Assembly: GCF_029814825.1 (NCBI RefSeq)
Contig: NZ_CP122379.1
Location: forward strand, 248,001 to 312,000
DNA length: 64,000 bases
DNA from: Aequorivita marisscotiae
GTDB lineage: Bacteria; Bacteroidota; Bacteroidia; Flavobacteriales; Flavobacteriaceae
Reading direction: 5' to 3'
Below, in pieces: positions 44,406-53,007 of the stretch. How positions within the stretch are numbered: the stretch's first letter is position 1; each line of letters starts with the position of its first letter. The position numbers were made by a program, and so were the translations under genes. The notes beneath the pieces are model-generated. The model was not told where the DNA came from and searched no databases. It was given only the letters and a program-made list of their open reading frames with translations.

Positions 44406-46307
44406 TTATTGTACATTTTGTTTTAAAAGAATTTTTGTTTTATCAAGTCGTGCAATGGAACGAAGAAATGCACGGTAATTATCATATTCCGAAGGAGGAT
44501 ATTCGCCTTTATTAATGCGCATGTTTCGGTAGAATATTAATTTCTTATCTGAAGTTTCGCTAAAGCCCATTTGATATTTCCCAAATTTGGTCTCCAAAAT
44601 AGTTTCTTCTGGTAAACCATCTACCACAAAATTATCGGGCAATATAACCTCAACGGTATCCGTGTGTACATATCCGTTGCCTATATACAGATTTTGCTTT
44701 CGATCTGCTATTCGTGGCGGTATATATTTATGCTGATTAAAAATATTGGCGCTAAAAAGAAAATCGTCTCCAACCGGATTGGCGTAATTGGGAATATTGA
44801 GCGTTAGTTCTTCAGTAAAAACTACGTTTTGCTTATCATTTTCAAGGTTTACATTGGCTATGGTAAATCCGTTAATATAACCCCATTTCTCTTTATAGTA
44901 TTTATCTAAATCTTCTGCTTTTTGCTTTGGAAGCATATACCTATCGTCGTATTGCAATCCTTTGGAAACACTTTTAAATGCTGCCGTTACATTGCCGCTC
45001 GCATCTATGCTAACCGTTCCATTATTTTCCCGGGTGTTTTCTTCGGTTTTATAAACTGTTGTATGTACAATTTTGCCGCCATAAGGTGTAATTATAAGTA
45101 CATCGCGATCGTCTGTAAAATCGCCAATATAACCGTAGGGTGTTTCTTGACTAGTACATTCCAGCCATGTAATTTTATCGTTGTCTGGAATTCCTAAAAT
45201 TACGTGATTTCCTTGAATAGATGCAAAATCTTCCATAATGTCACGTTCCATGCTATCGCCATAAACAACGGTATAATACGATGGTACACCCACTGCATCT
45301 AACAGTGCTTTGGTGTAATTTGTTAATGCCTTACAATCGCCGTAACTAAGTTTATCTACTTCTGAAGCGAGCATAGGTTTCCAGCCTCCAATACCTATTT
45401 GAATACTTACATAGCGAACTTTATCCTGTACAAATTGATAGATTTTACGTGCCTTTTCTTCGTTTGTAGTATCATTGGCAACAAGATTTTTTACTTTGGC
45501 TATAGTACCGGCGGGCAGCTCCTTTACGTCCGAAAGCAAACTTTTGTACATCCAGCTTCCAAATTGTTGCCAATCATTGCCCGATCCTGCAGTTCCCTTT
45601 AAGCTAAAATTATTGAGTGCCATATATACAATTGGAAAGATTTTACTGGGCGACAGGCTGTGTTCTTCGTATCTAATTGTTTTGAGGTTAGTGGCGGTAA
45701 AGGTTATTTCATCCTCACTTTCGGTAATGGAAATATTGTAACCATCCAGATTTTGAGGTTTGATTTTTGGTTTATTTAAAGGTTCAAATTTAATTTTTAG
45801 CACACTGCTTTTGGTGCTTTCGGCATATCCGTTTAAGGGCGCCCACGGACTTAAAAATGCGGTATCGCCAGATTCTGTTTCCTTGTTAAAGACCACAATA
45901 TAAGGGTAGGTTGTGGGAGTGTAGTTTAAGCCCAGCATCCGGTCGTCGCTATAAATACTGCTACCGGTACGGCTCACATCCATAAAGTCTTTCTTTTTAA
46001 AGTGTGCTATTCTTGCCCCGGAAGCATTGTAAATTTCAGCTTCAATATTTTTTACTTTAGAGTTTTCATTGTAAAAAGCATACAAACGCGTATCGCCGTT
46101 GCCGAGTTTGTTAAGTACAGCAATTACTCGATGGGTCTTCTCCTTCTTCTTTCCAAAATTGGTTACATCTACTTCTACTAACTCATCTAACAACACGCTA
46201 TTGGCGTTTTGCATAAGTTCAATAGGAATAGATGCTACAGTAAATCGAGGTTGTGCATAAATATAGGCCGAGCAAAGAACAATCGCCAAGCAAAAAATAT
46301 TTTTCAT
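44406..46307 (-). CDS. DUF3857 and transglutaminase-like domain protein
   Basis: 633 residues from MKNIFCLAIVLCSAYIYAQ, whose signal peptide fixes the start (the frame opens at 46370). DUF3857 occupies about 20-260. The transglutaminase core has Cys in KLSYGDCKALTNYTKALL, His in IQGNHVILGIPD and an acidic residue in ITWLECTSQETPYG, so the triad is present. Periplasmic cysteine hydrolase or transferase; substrate unknown. Its stop is 13 bases before the ATG of its degenerate paralogue. Confidence 0.82.
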   Translation of the reverse strand: MKNIFCLAIVLCSAYIYAQPRFTVASIPIELMQNANSVLLDELVEVDVTNFGKKKEKTHRVIAVLNKLGNGDTRLYAFYNENSKVKNIEAEIYNASGARIAHFKKKDFMDVSRTGSSIYSDDRMLGLNYTPTTYPYIVVFNKETESGDTAFLSPWAPLNGYAESTKSSVLKIKFEPLNKPKIKPQNLDGYNISITESEDEITFTATNLKTIRYEEHSLSPSKIFPIVYMALNNFSLKGTAGSGNDWQQFGSWMYKSLLSDVKELPAGTIAKVKNLVANDTTNEEKARKIYQFVQDKVRYVSIQIGIGGWKPMLASEVDKLSYGDCKALTNYTKALLDAVGVPSYYTVVYGDSMERDIMEDFASIQGNHVILGIPDNDKITWLECTSQETPYGYIGDFTDDRDVLIITPYGGKIVHTTVYKTEENTRENNGTVSIDASGNVTAAFKSVSKGLQYDDRYMLPKQKAEDLDKYYKEKWGYINGFTIANVNLENDKQNVVFTEELTLNIPNYANPVGDDFLFSANIFNQHKYIPPRIADRKQNLYIGNGYVHTDTVEVILPDNFVVDGLPEETILETKFGKYQMGFSETSDKKLIFYRNMRINKGEYPPSEYDNYRAFLRSIARLDKTKILLKQNVQ

Positions 46308-46454
46308 CTGTAATAAATTTTGTAAAACAGGGAGCTGAAATATCCAAACCAATCTTTTTAAGTACTGCAAAAAGCGAAGCTGTATATTTCACAAAATCGT
46401 TTATTGTTTGGCAATATATAAAATTTCCGAATGGTTAAAGAAAAGTTAATGAGA

Positions 46455-46907
46455 TTATTCTCTTCTTTTTGAATCTATCCAGATTGTCACCGGACCGTCG
46501 TTTATTAATGCTACATCCATCATAGCTCCAAAACTTCCGGTTTTTACTTTTCTATTAATTTGATTTTCAAGTTGAAGCACAAATTTTTCGTAACAGGGAA
46601 CTGCAATTTCCGGCTTGGCTGCGTTTATAAATGAAGGTCTGTTGCCTTTTTTAGTATTTGCGTGTAGTGTAAATTGGCTCACGACCAAACAGTCGCCATT
46701 TACATCTTGAACCGAAAGATTCATGGCATTACTTTTATCTGAAAAAATCCGTAAACGTGCAATTTTTCCTGCCAACCAGTTTATATCTTCTTGAGTGTCT
46801 TTGGCTTCAATTCCTAAAAAAATAAGCAACCCCTGATTGATTTCAGAATAGATTTCATCGTCAATAATTACCGATGCTTTTTTTACTCTTTGAATTAGTG
46901 CTCGCAT
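46455..46907 (-). CDS. dtd: D-aminoacyl-tRNA deacylase
   Basis: 150 residues. The two active-site motifs are VVSQFTLHAN (about 77-86) and the cross-subunit NDGPVTIWID near the C-terminus. Opens with MRALIQRVKKASV as in other Dtd proteins. Removes D-amino acids and glycine mischarged on tRNA. Full length. Confidence 0.95.
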   Translation of the reverse strand: MRALIQRVKKASVIIDDEIYSEINQGLLIFLGIEAKDTQEDINWLAGKIARLRIFSDKSNAMNLSVQDVNGDCLVVSQFTLHANTKKGNRPSFINAAKPEIAVPCYEKFVLQLENQINRKVKTGSFGAMMDVALINDGPVTIWIDSKRRE

Positions 46908-47005
46908 ATAATTTAGCTTGCTTTCCCAAGGGAAATACCAATATTTTTAGTTTTTGAATTTATAAAATTCGTAAAAGTTCTCTACATCCTTTGCACGCTA
47001 TCGGG

Positions 47006-47953
47006 CTAGGGTGTATAAATATCTTTTCTAAAATGCTCTTCATCACCTTCTATAATTTGCAAATAGCTTTTATAGCGCGACCAGGCTAATTCTTCGCTTT
47101 CCAGGGCGTTTTTTATTGCACATTGGGGTTCTTCAATATGAAGACAGTTATTAAATTTGCAATGTTCCTTTAATTCAAAAAATTCAGGGAAGTAATCGCC
47201 CAACTCTTCTTTATCAATTTCAACAACTCCAAAACCTTTAATTCCGGGCGTATCTATAATTTGTCCGCCAAAGGAAAGATCGAACATTTCGGCAAAAGTA
47301 GTTGTGTGCTGGCCCTGTAAATGTTGTTCAGAAATTTTTGATGTTTTTAATGACAAACCCGGCTCAATAGAATTGATTAAAGTAGATTTGCCTACCCCGC
47401 TATGCCCAGAAAACATTGTAACTTTATCTTGCATCAGCAGTTTTACCTTGTCTATATTTTTACCCGTTATGGCCGAAATTCCTATACATTCATATCCTAT
47501 TTTTCTATATAGGGCGGCGAGTATCTTTATTTCTAGCAATTCATCTTCGTCATAGAGATCAATTTTATTAAAAAGAAGCACAGCTTTAATATCGTACGCT
47601 TCGGCGGTAACCAAAAAACGATCTATAAATGTGGTAAAGGTGGGTGGGTTATTTAGCGTTATCACTAAAAAAGCAATATCTATATTGGCAGCAATAATGT
47701 GGGTTTGTTTTGAAAGATTTACCGATTTGCGAATAATATAATTATCGCGCTCCTCAATATGTTTAATAACCCCAACGGTTTCGTCGCCCTTGGTTTCAAT
47801 ATCAAAATTAACGTGGTCGCCCACTGCTACGGGGTTTGTGCTTTTAATACCCCCAATACGGAATTTACCTTTTATACGGCAATTGTAAAAAGTTCCGTTT
47901 TCTGCCTTTACAGAATACCAGCTGCCAGTAGATTTATAAACAAGGCCTTTCAT
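47006..47953 (-). CDS. rsgA: Ribosome small subunit-dependent GTPase RsgA
   Basis: 315 residues from MKGLVYKSTGSWY. An OB-fold N-terminus is followed by a circularly permuted GTPase: G4 LLFNKIDLY comes before G1 SGHSGVGKSTLIN, then G3 DTPGIKGF. A zinc knuckle with CKFNNCLHIEEPQC lies near the C-terminus. Acts in 30S maturation. It ends the pheA/DAHP-synthase gene string, 21 bases after its neighbour. Confidence 0.95.
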   Translation of the reverse strand: MKGLVYKSTGSWYSVKAENGTFYNCRIKGKFRIGGIKSTNPVAVGDHVNFDIETKGDETVGVIKHIEERDNYIIRKSVNLSKQTHIIAANIDIAFLVITLNNPPTFTTFIDRFLVTAEAYDIKAVLLFNKIDLYDEDELLEIKILAALYRKIGYECIGISAITGKNIDKVKLLMQDKVTMFSGHSGVGKSTLINSIEPGLSLKTSKISEQHLQGQHTTTFAEMFDLSFGGQIIDTPGIKGFGVVEIDKEELGDYFPEFFELKEHCKFNNCLHIEEPQCAIKNALESEELAWSRYKSYLQIIEGDEEHFRKDIYTP

Positions 47954-47974
47954 TTGGCAAAGTTGCAAAACTTT

Positions 47975-49057
47975 TCAATCATTTATCACCTTTTTTTGAT
48001 GGTTAATTGATTCTTGATGAATGGCTTTAAATATTCGTAAAATAAACTCTTCACTTAATTTGTTCTCTTCGCCTTCCAGGATCATTCTCCCTAAAATTTC
48101 GTTCCATCTTTTTGTTTGAAGAATGGCAACGTTGTTTTTCTTTTTAAGCAAACCAATATCATCGGCTATTTTCATACGTTTTCCCAAAGAGTCTAATAAT
48201 TGATGATCCAAAACATCAATTTGGGTACGTAAGGTATTCAGTTTGTTTTTAAACTCTACTGCATCGCCTTCTTGTTTTCTAATTTTTAGATCTACGGTCA
48301 TTTGCTCCAAAGCCTTTGGCGTAATTTGTTGTGCGGCATCGCTCCAAGCGTTATCGGGATCGTGATGTGTTTCTATCATTAATCCGTCGTAATTTAAATC
48401 AAGTGCCGTTTGGCATAGATCAAAAATTATATCTCTGCGTCCCGCGATGTGCGATGGATCTAAAATAAGCGGCAAATCGGGGAATTCGTTTTGCAGATCT
48501 ATTGGTATTTGCCATTCGGGATTGTTGCGGTAGCGCGTTTTTTCGTAAGTAGAAAAACCACGGTGAATAACGCCCAATTTAGTTATTCCTGCAGCGTAAA
48601 ATCGCTCTACGGCTCCGAGCCATAAAGCTAAATCGGGGTTTACAGGATTTTTTACTAAAACAATTTTATCGGTTCCTTTTACGGCATCGGCAATTTCCTG
48701 AACAATAAAAGGCGAAACTGTTGTTCGCGCGCCAATCCAAAGTATATCTACATCGTGTTTTAAAGCCAAATCTACGTGGTTGGCATTTGCAACTTCGGTG
48801 GTTATCATTAACCCTGTTTCCTGTTTGGCTTTTTGCAACCATTTTAGCCCCAAAGCGCCCACGCCCTCAAAATTTCCAGGACGCGTACGGGGTTTCCATA
48901 TTCCCGCGCGTAAAACAGTAGTGTCCGTTTTTTTTAATTGATGCGCTATTTTTAAAACTTGTTCTTCGGTTTCTGCACTGCAAGGCCCTGCAATAACCAA
49001 GGGGTGCGAAAGTTTCATTGCGGCTAACCAATTGCGTAATTCTTTATTATTCTCCAT
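47975..49057 (-). CDS. Bifunctional DAHP synthase / chorismate mutase
   Basis: 360 residues. The first 265 or so form a type I-beta 3-deoxy-7-phosphoheptulonate synthase (VIAGPCSAETEEQVL, LRAGIWKPRTRPGNFEG, ILWIGARTTVSPF, LILDPSHIAGRRD, GLMIETHHDPDNAWSDA). The last 90 form an AroQ-type chorismate mutase (NTLRTQIDVLDHQLLDSLGKRMKIADDIG). It catalyses the entry step of the shikimate pathway and the branch to prephenate. The ATG overlaps pheA by 11 bases, placing both under the pheA attenuator. Confidence 0.95.
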   Translation of the reverse strand: MENNKELRNWLAAMKLSHPLVIAGPCSAETEEQVLKIAHQLKKTDTTVLRAGIWKPRTRPGNFEGVGALGLKWLQKAKQETGLMITTEVANANHVDLALKHDVDILWIGARTTVSPFIVQEIADAVKGTDKIVLVKNPVNPDLALWLGAVERFYAAGITKLGVIHRGFSTYEKTRYRNNPEWQIPIDLQNEFPDLPLILDPSHIAGRRDIIFDLCQTALDLNYDGLMIETHHDPDNAWSDAAQQITPKALEQMTVDLKIRKQEGDAVEFKNKLNTLRTQIDVLDHQLLDSLGKRMKIADDIGLLKKKNNVAILQTKRWNEILGRMILEGEENKLSEEFILRIFKAIHQESINHQKKVIND

Positions 49058-49919
49058 GCACTATATGTTTTGCAAGATTGCTAGGTGTATTTTCAAGATT
49101 CTGTTTGTAAATGCCCAATACTTTTAATTCTTCCACCGTTTTTTTAAGTATGGTAATTACTTCTGAAAAAAATGTACGGTCTTCAAATAAAACATCTACA
49201 AAGAAAGCATATTGCCACGGTTTTTCTGGAATTGGCAAGGATTGAATTTTTGTAAGATTTATTTTAAAGGTTTGAAGCAACTGCAAAACATTTGAAAGAC
49301 TACCTACCTCGTGGTCCAAAATAAATTTAAGCGAAGCTTTATTGGCCGCTATTGGCGAGGCTTCGGTAGATCTGCCAAGCACTACAAACCTGGTTTTATC
49401 TACTTTAATACTCTGCAAGTGGCTGTCTAATATCTGTAATCCGTACCGTTCGGCTACCTGTTTACCGGCGATAGCTGCCACGCCTTTTAAATTTCCGTCT
49501 CGTATTTTTTTAGCTTCAGAAGCCGTATCTTTTCCCTCTACAATTTTACAATGTGGTTGAACGCGCATTAAGTAATCTTTACATTGTTGTAATGCCACGG
49601 GATGCGAATGTATTTCGTTTATAGTATGCAGTGTTTCACCTTCCAAAGCCATTAAATACATATCTATATTTAAAAAAACCTCATCGAGAATTTGCAAATT
49701 TTCGCGATCAATTAAAGTGTAATTTGGTAAAATTGATCCGGCGATGGAGTTTTCAATTGCAATTACGCCAAAATCTGCACTCAGGTTTGCAATTGTTCCT
49801 GTTACTTTATTAAAACTGTCACACGGCATTAACGTTACGTTGTTGTTCGGAAAAAGTTTTTGAACGGCAAGATGATGAAAGGAGCTTTCTATTCCTTGAA
49901 TGGCTATTTTAATACTCAT
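49047..49919 (-). CDS. pheA: Prephenate dehydratase
   Basis: 290 residues. The catalytic domain (FGVIAIENSIAGSILPNYTL, HSHPVALQQCKDYL, IAGKQVAERYGLQIL, and the TRF motif in VDKTRFVVLG) is followed from about 195 by an ACT domain (KFILDHEVGSLSNVLQLLQTF). The usual Phe-binding ESRP motif reads QSLP here, so feedback control may differ from the E. coli pattern. Converts prephenate to phenylpyruvate. Preceded by a terminator and a Phe-rich leader peptide, so transcription is probably attenuated by charged tRNA-Phe. Confidence 0.94.
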   Translation of the reverse strand: MSIKIAIQGIESSFHHLAVQKLFPNNNVTLMPCDSFNKVTGTIANLSADFGVIAIENSIAGSILPNYTLIDRENLQILDEVFLNIDMYLMALEGETLHTINEIHSHPVALQQCKDYLMRVQPHCKIVEGKDTASEAKKIRDGNLKGVAAIAGKQVAERYGLQILDSHLQSIKVDKTRFVVLGRSTEASPIAANKASLKFILDHEVGSLSNVLQLLQTFKINLTKIQSLPIPEKPWQYAFFVDVLFEDRTFFSEVITILKKTVEELKVLGIYKQNLENTPSNLAKHIVHGE

Positions 49920-49938
49920 ACAAAACTGGTTTTAGGTT

Positions 49939-49971
49939 AAAAAAAAAGTCCCGGAAAAAATTTCCGGGACT
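49939..49971 (-). terminator. Attenuator terminator ahead of pheA
   Basis: On the minus strand AGTCCCGGAAA and TTTCCGGGACT form an 11-bp stem with a TTT loop, followed by nine T. It lies 20 bases before the pheA ATG, so it is a leader terminator, not the end of a gene. CCGGGA of the leader (50012-50007) is complementary to TCCCGG of the 5' arm, which offers an antiterminator. Confidence 0.88.
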
Positions 49972-49995
49972 AAATGTGTTTTATGGTTTAGGTAA

Positions 49996-50067
49996 CTATA
50001 CAACAATCCCGGTTCTATCTTTAAAATAGAAAAACCAAAAATTGTTGAAAGTAAAAATTGTGCTCAT
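49996..50067 (-). CDS. Phenylalanine-rich leader peptide of the pheA attenuator
   Basis: A 23-codon frame from ATG (50067) to TAG (49998-49996). Phe is at codons 5, 7, 10, 12, 13 and 15, Trp at 11 and Tyr at 14, so 8 of the 11 codons from 5 to 15 are aromatic. The gene ends 25 bases before the terminator stem. The RNA from the Phe codons to just past them can fold as GGTT..TCTAT/ATAGAACC (50036-50011), which overlaps the antiterminator strand. This is the classic layout in which a ribosome stalled for tRNA-Phe frees the antiterminator. Confidence 0.85.
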   Translation of the reverse strand: MSTIFTFNNFWFFYFKDRTGIVV

Positions 50068-50139
50068 TGCTCTTTAATAGATTGCTAATGTAAACAATTC
50101 TTAAAAAGATAAAACACTTTTTTCGATTTTTTATTTGCT

Positions 50140-50147
50140 TAACTTTG
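50140..50147 (+). promoter_or_regulatory. -7 box of gldA
   Basis: TAACTTTG matches TAnnTTTG exactly, 17 bases before the gldA ATG, which would leave a very short leader. No convincing -33 element. Confidence 0.5.
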
Positions 50148-50163
50148 TTCAACTTTTATAAAT

Positions 50164-51063
50164 ATGTCTATACACGTAGAAAATATTACCAAAACGTACG
50201 GCGACCAAAAAGCGTTGAACCAAGTTTCATTCACCATTGAAAAAGGCGAAATAGTTGGTTTTTTAGGCCCTAATGGTGCTGGTAAATCTACAATGATGAA
50301 GGTTTTAACAACCTACCTTCCCGCATCGGAAGGAGTTGCATTTGTTAATGGTTTTGAAATCACCAAAGATGCAAATGCCGTTAAAAAAAGTGTTGGTTAT
50401 CTTCCAGAGCACAATCCGCTTTATTTAGACATGTATGTTCGGGAATACCTTCTTTTTAATGCGGGAATTTACAATATCCCGAAAACAGAAGTAGAAATTA
50501 TAATCACAAAAACAGGATTAACGCCAGAAGCCAATAAAAAAATTGGAGCGCTTTCAAAAGGATATCGCCAACGCGTAGGGCTCGCAAATGCACTGTTGCA
50601 CAACCCGGATGTATTAATACTCGACGAGCCAACTACTGGTTTAGACCCCAACCAATTAATTGAAATCCGCGAACTTATAAAAAACGTTGGGGAAGAAAAA
50701 ACGGTATTGCTTTCTACACATATTATGCAGGAAGTAGAAGCCATTTGCGATCGCGTGATAATTATTAATAAAGGTGAAATTGTACTTGATAAAAAGCTAA
50801 AAGATTTAAAAAACAATAAACAGCAAATTATTGAAGTAGAGTTTGATTATCGTGTGGAAGAAGTAGCGTTACAAAAACTTCCAATGATTGAAAAGGTTGA
50901 AAATTCTGTAGGTTTTGTCTATCAGCTATATTTTAAAACAGAACAGGACATGCGGGCCAAAGTATTTGATTTTGCGCATGATAACGGATTAAAAATTCTT
51001 CAACTGCATCAAAAAAATACCACTTTAGAAAAATTATTTACCGAATTAACTACTGAAAAATAA
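50164..51063 (+). CDS. gldA: Gliding-motility ABC transporter ATPase GldA
   Basis: 299 residues. Walker A GPNGAGKST at 35-43, signature LSKGYRQRVGLANALLHNPD, Walker B VLILDEPTTGLDP, and switch His in LLSTHIMQEVEA. The C-terminal 80 residues (VALQKLPMIEKVENSVGFVYQLYFK) are the GldA-specific extension. GldA works with the GldF/GldG membrane components, which are not in this window. Its end overlaps the convergent lipoprotein gene by 14 bases. Confidence 0.93.
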   Translation: MSIHVENITKTYGDQKALNQVSFTIEKGEIVGFLGPNGAGKSTMMKVLTTYLPASEGVAFVNGFEITKDANAVKKSVGYLPEHNPLYLDMYVREYLLFNAGIYNIPKTEVEIIITKTGLTPEANKKIGALSKGYRQRVGLANALLHNPDVLILDEPTTGLDPNQLIEIRELIKNVGEEKTVLLSTHIMQEVEAICDRVIIINKGEIVLDKKLKDLKNNKQQIIEVEFDYRVEEVALQKLPMIEKVENSVGFVYQLYFKTEQDMRAKVFDFAHDNGLKILQLHQKNTTLEKLFTELTTEK

Positions 51064-51799
51064 GACGACCCCGATAGAGTTCTTCAACCTCAATAATCGG
51101 CGGTCTGTTTTTAGAAATTACGTTGCCCAAACTCAAGATTTTTCCGCGAATGGCCAATTGCGGATTTACAACCATTTCGGCCGTGCTTCTGTGATGAACG
51201 TACAGCGTTTGTACAATTAAATCTTTAGAAAATATTCGTGAATTTCCAGCATATAATCCAAAACTCGCAAATTCTGCAGCGCCTGAAAGATAAAATGTTG
51301 AAAGCCCATTGGCTACAATATTCAAATTTTGAACTTCCAATTCAAGTTTAAAATCGCCATCAATCTGATACAAATCTTCATTTTGCTGATCTTCAGATAA
51401 AAGTGTTAGCGATGGATATTTAAGCACCCCTATACTTTCAATAGTATAACCGGTGCTACTTCTTATTTCAGTAATATCGGGAGCAGTTATATATACTTTT
51501 GTTTCTCCGTAATCGCGTACCAAGTTACAGCCGTAATTATTTTGAATTTCCAATTTTCCATTTTTAACAAAGACTTCAATATTAGACATAATATTCTCAC
51601 CCGTTTCAATGCGTACATTTTGTTCTTCTCCCTGCTGAATATAAAGTTTAATACGATCCCAAACAATAATTTTTGTAAAAGGCGGAACACTTACTTCTTT
51701 GGCAACAATATTTCCAGAAGCCTGAATACAGTCCCAGCCCTTCTCTGAGTCGCAGCCAGCAAAAAGAAGCAATAATGCTATGTAAACTAATTTTTTCAT
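51050..51799 (-). CDS. DUF2807 lipoprotein (putative auto-transporter adhesin head domain)
   Basis: 249 residues from MKKLVYIALLLLFAGCDSEKG; the lipobox LLFAGC with Cys near residue 16 fixes this start, although the frame opens at 51913. The mature part is a repetitive beta-helix-like domain (FTKIIVWDRIKLYIQQGEEQ, VRIETGENIMSNIEVFVKNG, LEIQNNYGCN) typical of DUF2807. Envelope-anchored; function unknown. It lies 28 bases after the PagL-like barrel gene and is probably cotranscribed. Confidence 0.83.
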   Translation of the reverse strand: MKKLVYIALLLLFAGCDSEKGWDCIQASGNIVAKEVSVPPFTKIIVWDRIKLYIQQGEEQNVRIETGENIMSNIEVFVKNGKLEIQNNYGCNLVRDYGETKVYITAPDITEIRSSTGYTIESIGVLKYPSLTLLSEDQQNEDLYQIDGDFKLELEVQNLNIVANGLSTFYLSGAAEFASFGLYAGNSRIFSKDLIVQTLYVHHRSTAEMVVNPQLAIRGKILSLGNVISKNRPPIIEVEELYRGRLIFQ

Positions 51800-51827
51800 A
51801 ACCTCTGTTTCTGAAAAATTTATTATT

Positions 51828-52937
51828 TTATAAACGGTAGCCAATACCAAATTCCACAGCTTCGGCTTTAGCCCAATGGGCGTGTACGGTAACAGCTGCA
51901 AAAACGGTATCATTAAAGAAATATCTCTTTAAACCCAATCTGTTATATACGCGGTTTTCAAACTCGTATGGATAGTAAATGTAATATCCCAACTGCGAAA
52001 CGAAAGCCACTTTGTTGAAGCGCCACTCGTGCCCCGCAAATATCCCAACACGTTTATAATCTTCATCTCCGGTAATATTATCTTCGTGATACGCAATGGA
52101 GCGATACTTAATTAATTCCTTTAAAAAAACAGCGTAGAAAATATCTATCCCGGCGGTAAAAGAGCTTTTATAATTAATGCGCTTATCCACAAAAGCTGAA
52201 AGAACAACAAACGGCTCTTGGCCCAGCCCCACAACATCGCTCTCGTTTAAGCCAGATCTGATGGCAAAATTATATTTAAAACGCTCGCTGTGCGTCCTAC
52301 TGAGCGAATCTTCCTTTACTATATATTCCGGAAGTTCTTTGTAATCTAATTGATAAATTACACCCGCATTTACCGCCAAAGTATTAGTGCTATTGTTGGG
52401 AGCCTTTAAATTGGCATTACTGTAATGTATTATGGTAACTCCAGTTTGAAACCCCAAGCCTTTCCAGATATTTTCGCGTATAAAACTAGCCTTTAACAGC
52501 GTGCTGCTCAAAAAATGCGTGCCGTAGGCATTGTTTCTAAAATTGGTACTTGGATCAAAAGGATTAGTAGCAAAAGCAACCCCCTGCCCTACCCGGATCA
52601 TTAAGTTACGTTTTAAAAAGTAGAAATTAAGATGGCCGTATGCACTAAAAGCATTTCCTAAAAACTCATTGTGCAAATTTTGATAGGCACCGGTAAACCC
52701 CCAATCAGGATAATTATAGCGTCGCTCCCATTCCTTAAAACCAAAAGTTTTTCTATTTAATGCAAAAATTAAACCTGTGGGATGACCTGTAATTAAATGT
52801 TGTATATCGGGATTGTGTTCTAAAATTGACCCGTAGAAAACTTCAGCTTCTAGGGATATCGGTTTCGATTCCTTTTCTTGCGAAAAAAGCGGGAAACAAA
52901 AAAGTATCGCAACAAATGATGAAAGTAGGTGCTTCAT
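51828..52937 (-). CDS. Acyloxyacyl hydrolase / lipid A deacylase (PagL-like) barrel
   Basis: 369 residues with signal peptide (LLSSFVAILFCFPLFSQ) and a barrel-like body. The motif HYSNANLK (about residue 170) matches the catalytic His-Ser pair HxSNA of PagL-type lipid A 3-O-deacylases. The C-terminus AHWAKAEAVEFGIGYRL ends like an outer-membrane barrel. It would trim acyl chains of lipid A at the outer membrane. It is longer than PagL of Pseudomonas, as in many Bacteroidota relatives. Confidence 0.78.
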   Translation of the reverse strand: MKHLLSSFVAILFCFPLFSQEKESKPISLEAEVFYGSILEHNPDIQHLITGHPTGLIFALNRKTFGFKEWERRYNYPDWGFTGAYQNLHNEFLGNAFSAYGHLNFYFLKRNLMIRVGQGVAFATNPFDPSTNFRNNAYGTHFLSSTLLKASFIRENIWKGLGFQTGVTIIHYSNANLKAPNNSTNTLAVNAGVIYQLDYKELPEYIVKEDSLSRTHSERFKYNFAIRSGLNESDVVGLGQEPFVVLSAFVDKRINYKSSFTAGIDIFYAVFLKELIKYRSIAYHEDNITGDEDYKRVGIFAGHEWRFNKVAFVSQLGYYIYYPYEFENRVYNRLGLKRYFFNDTVFAAVTVHAHWAKAEAVEFGIGYRL

Positions 52938-53007
52938 ATTTTTTCAACGGTCGTAAAGATAAACTAATCTTCAAACATTGAGGGAAAGCATTTATTTTCT
53001 TTTTCAG

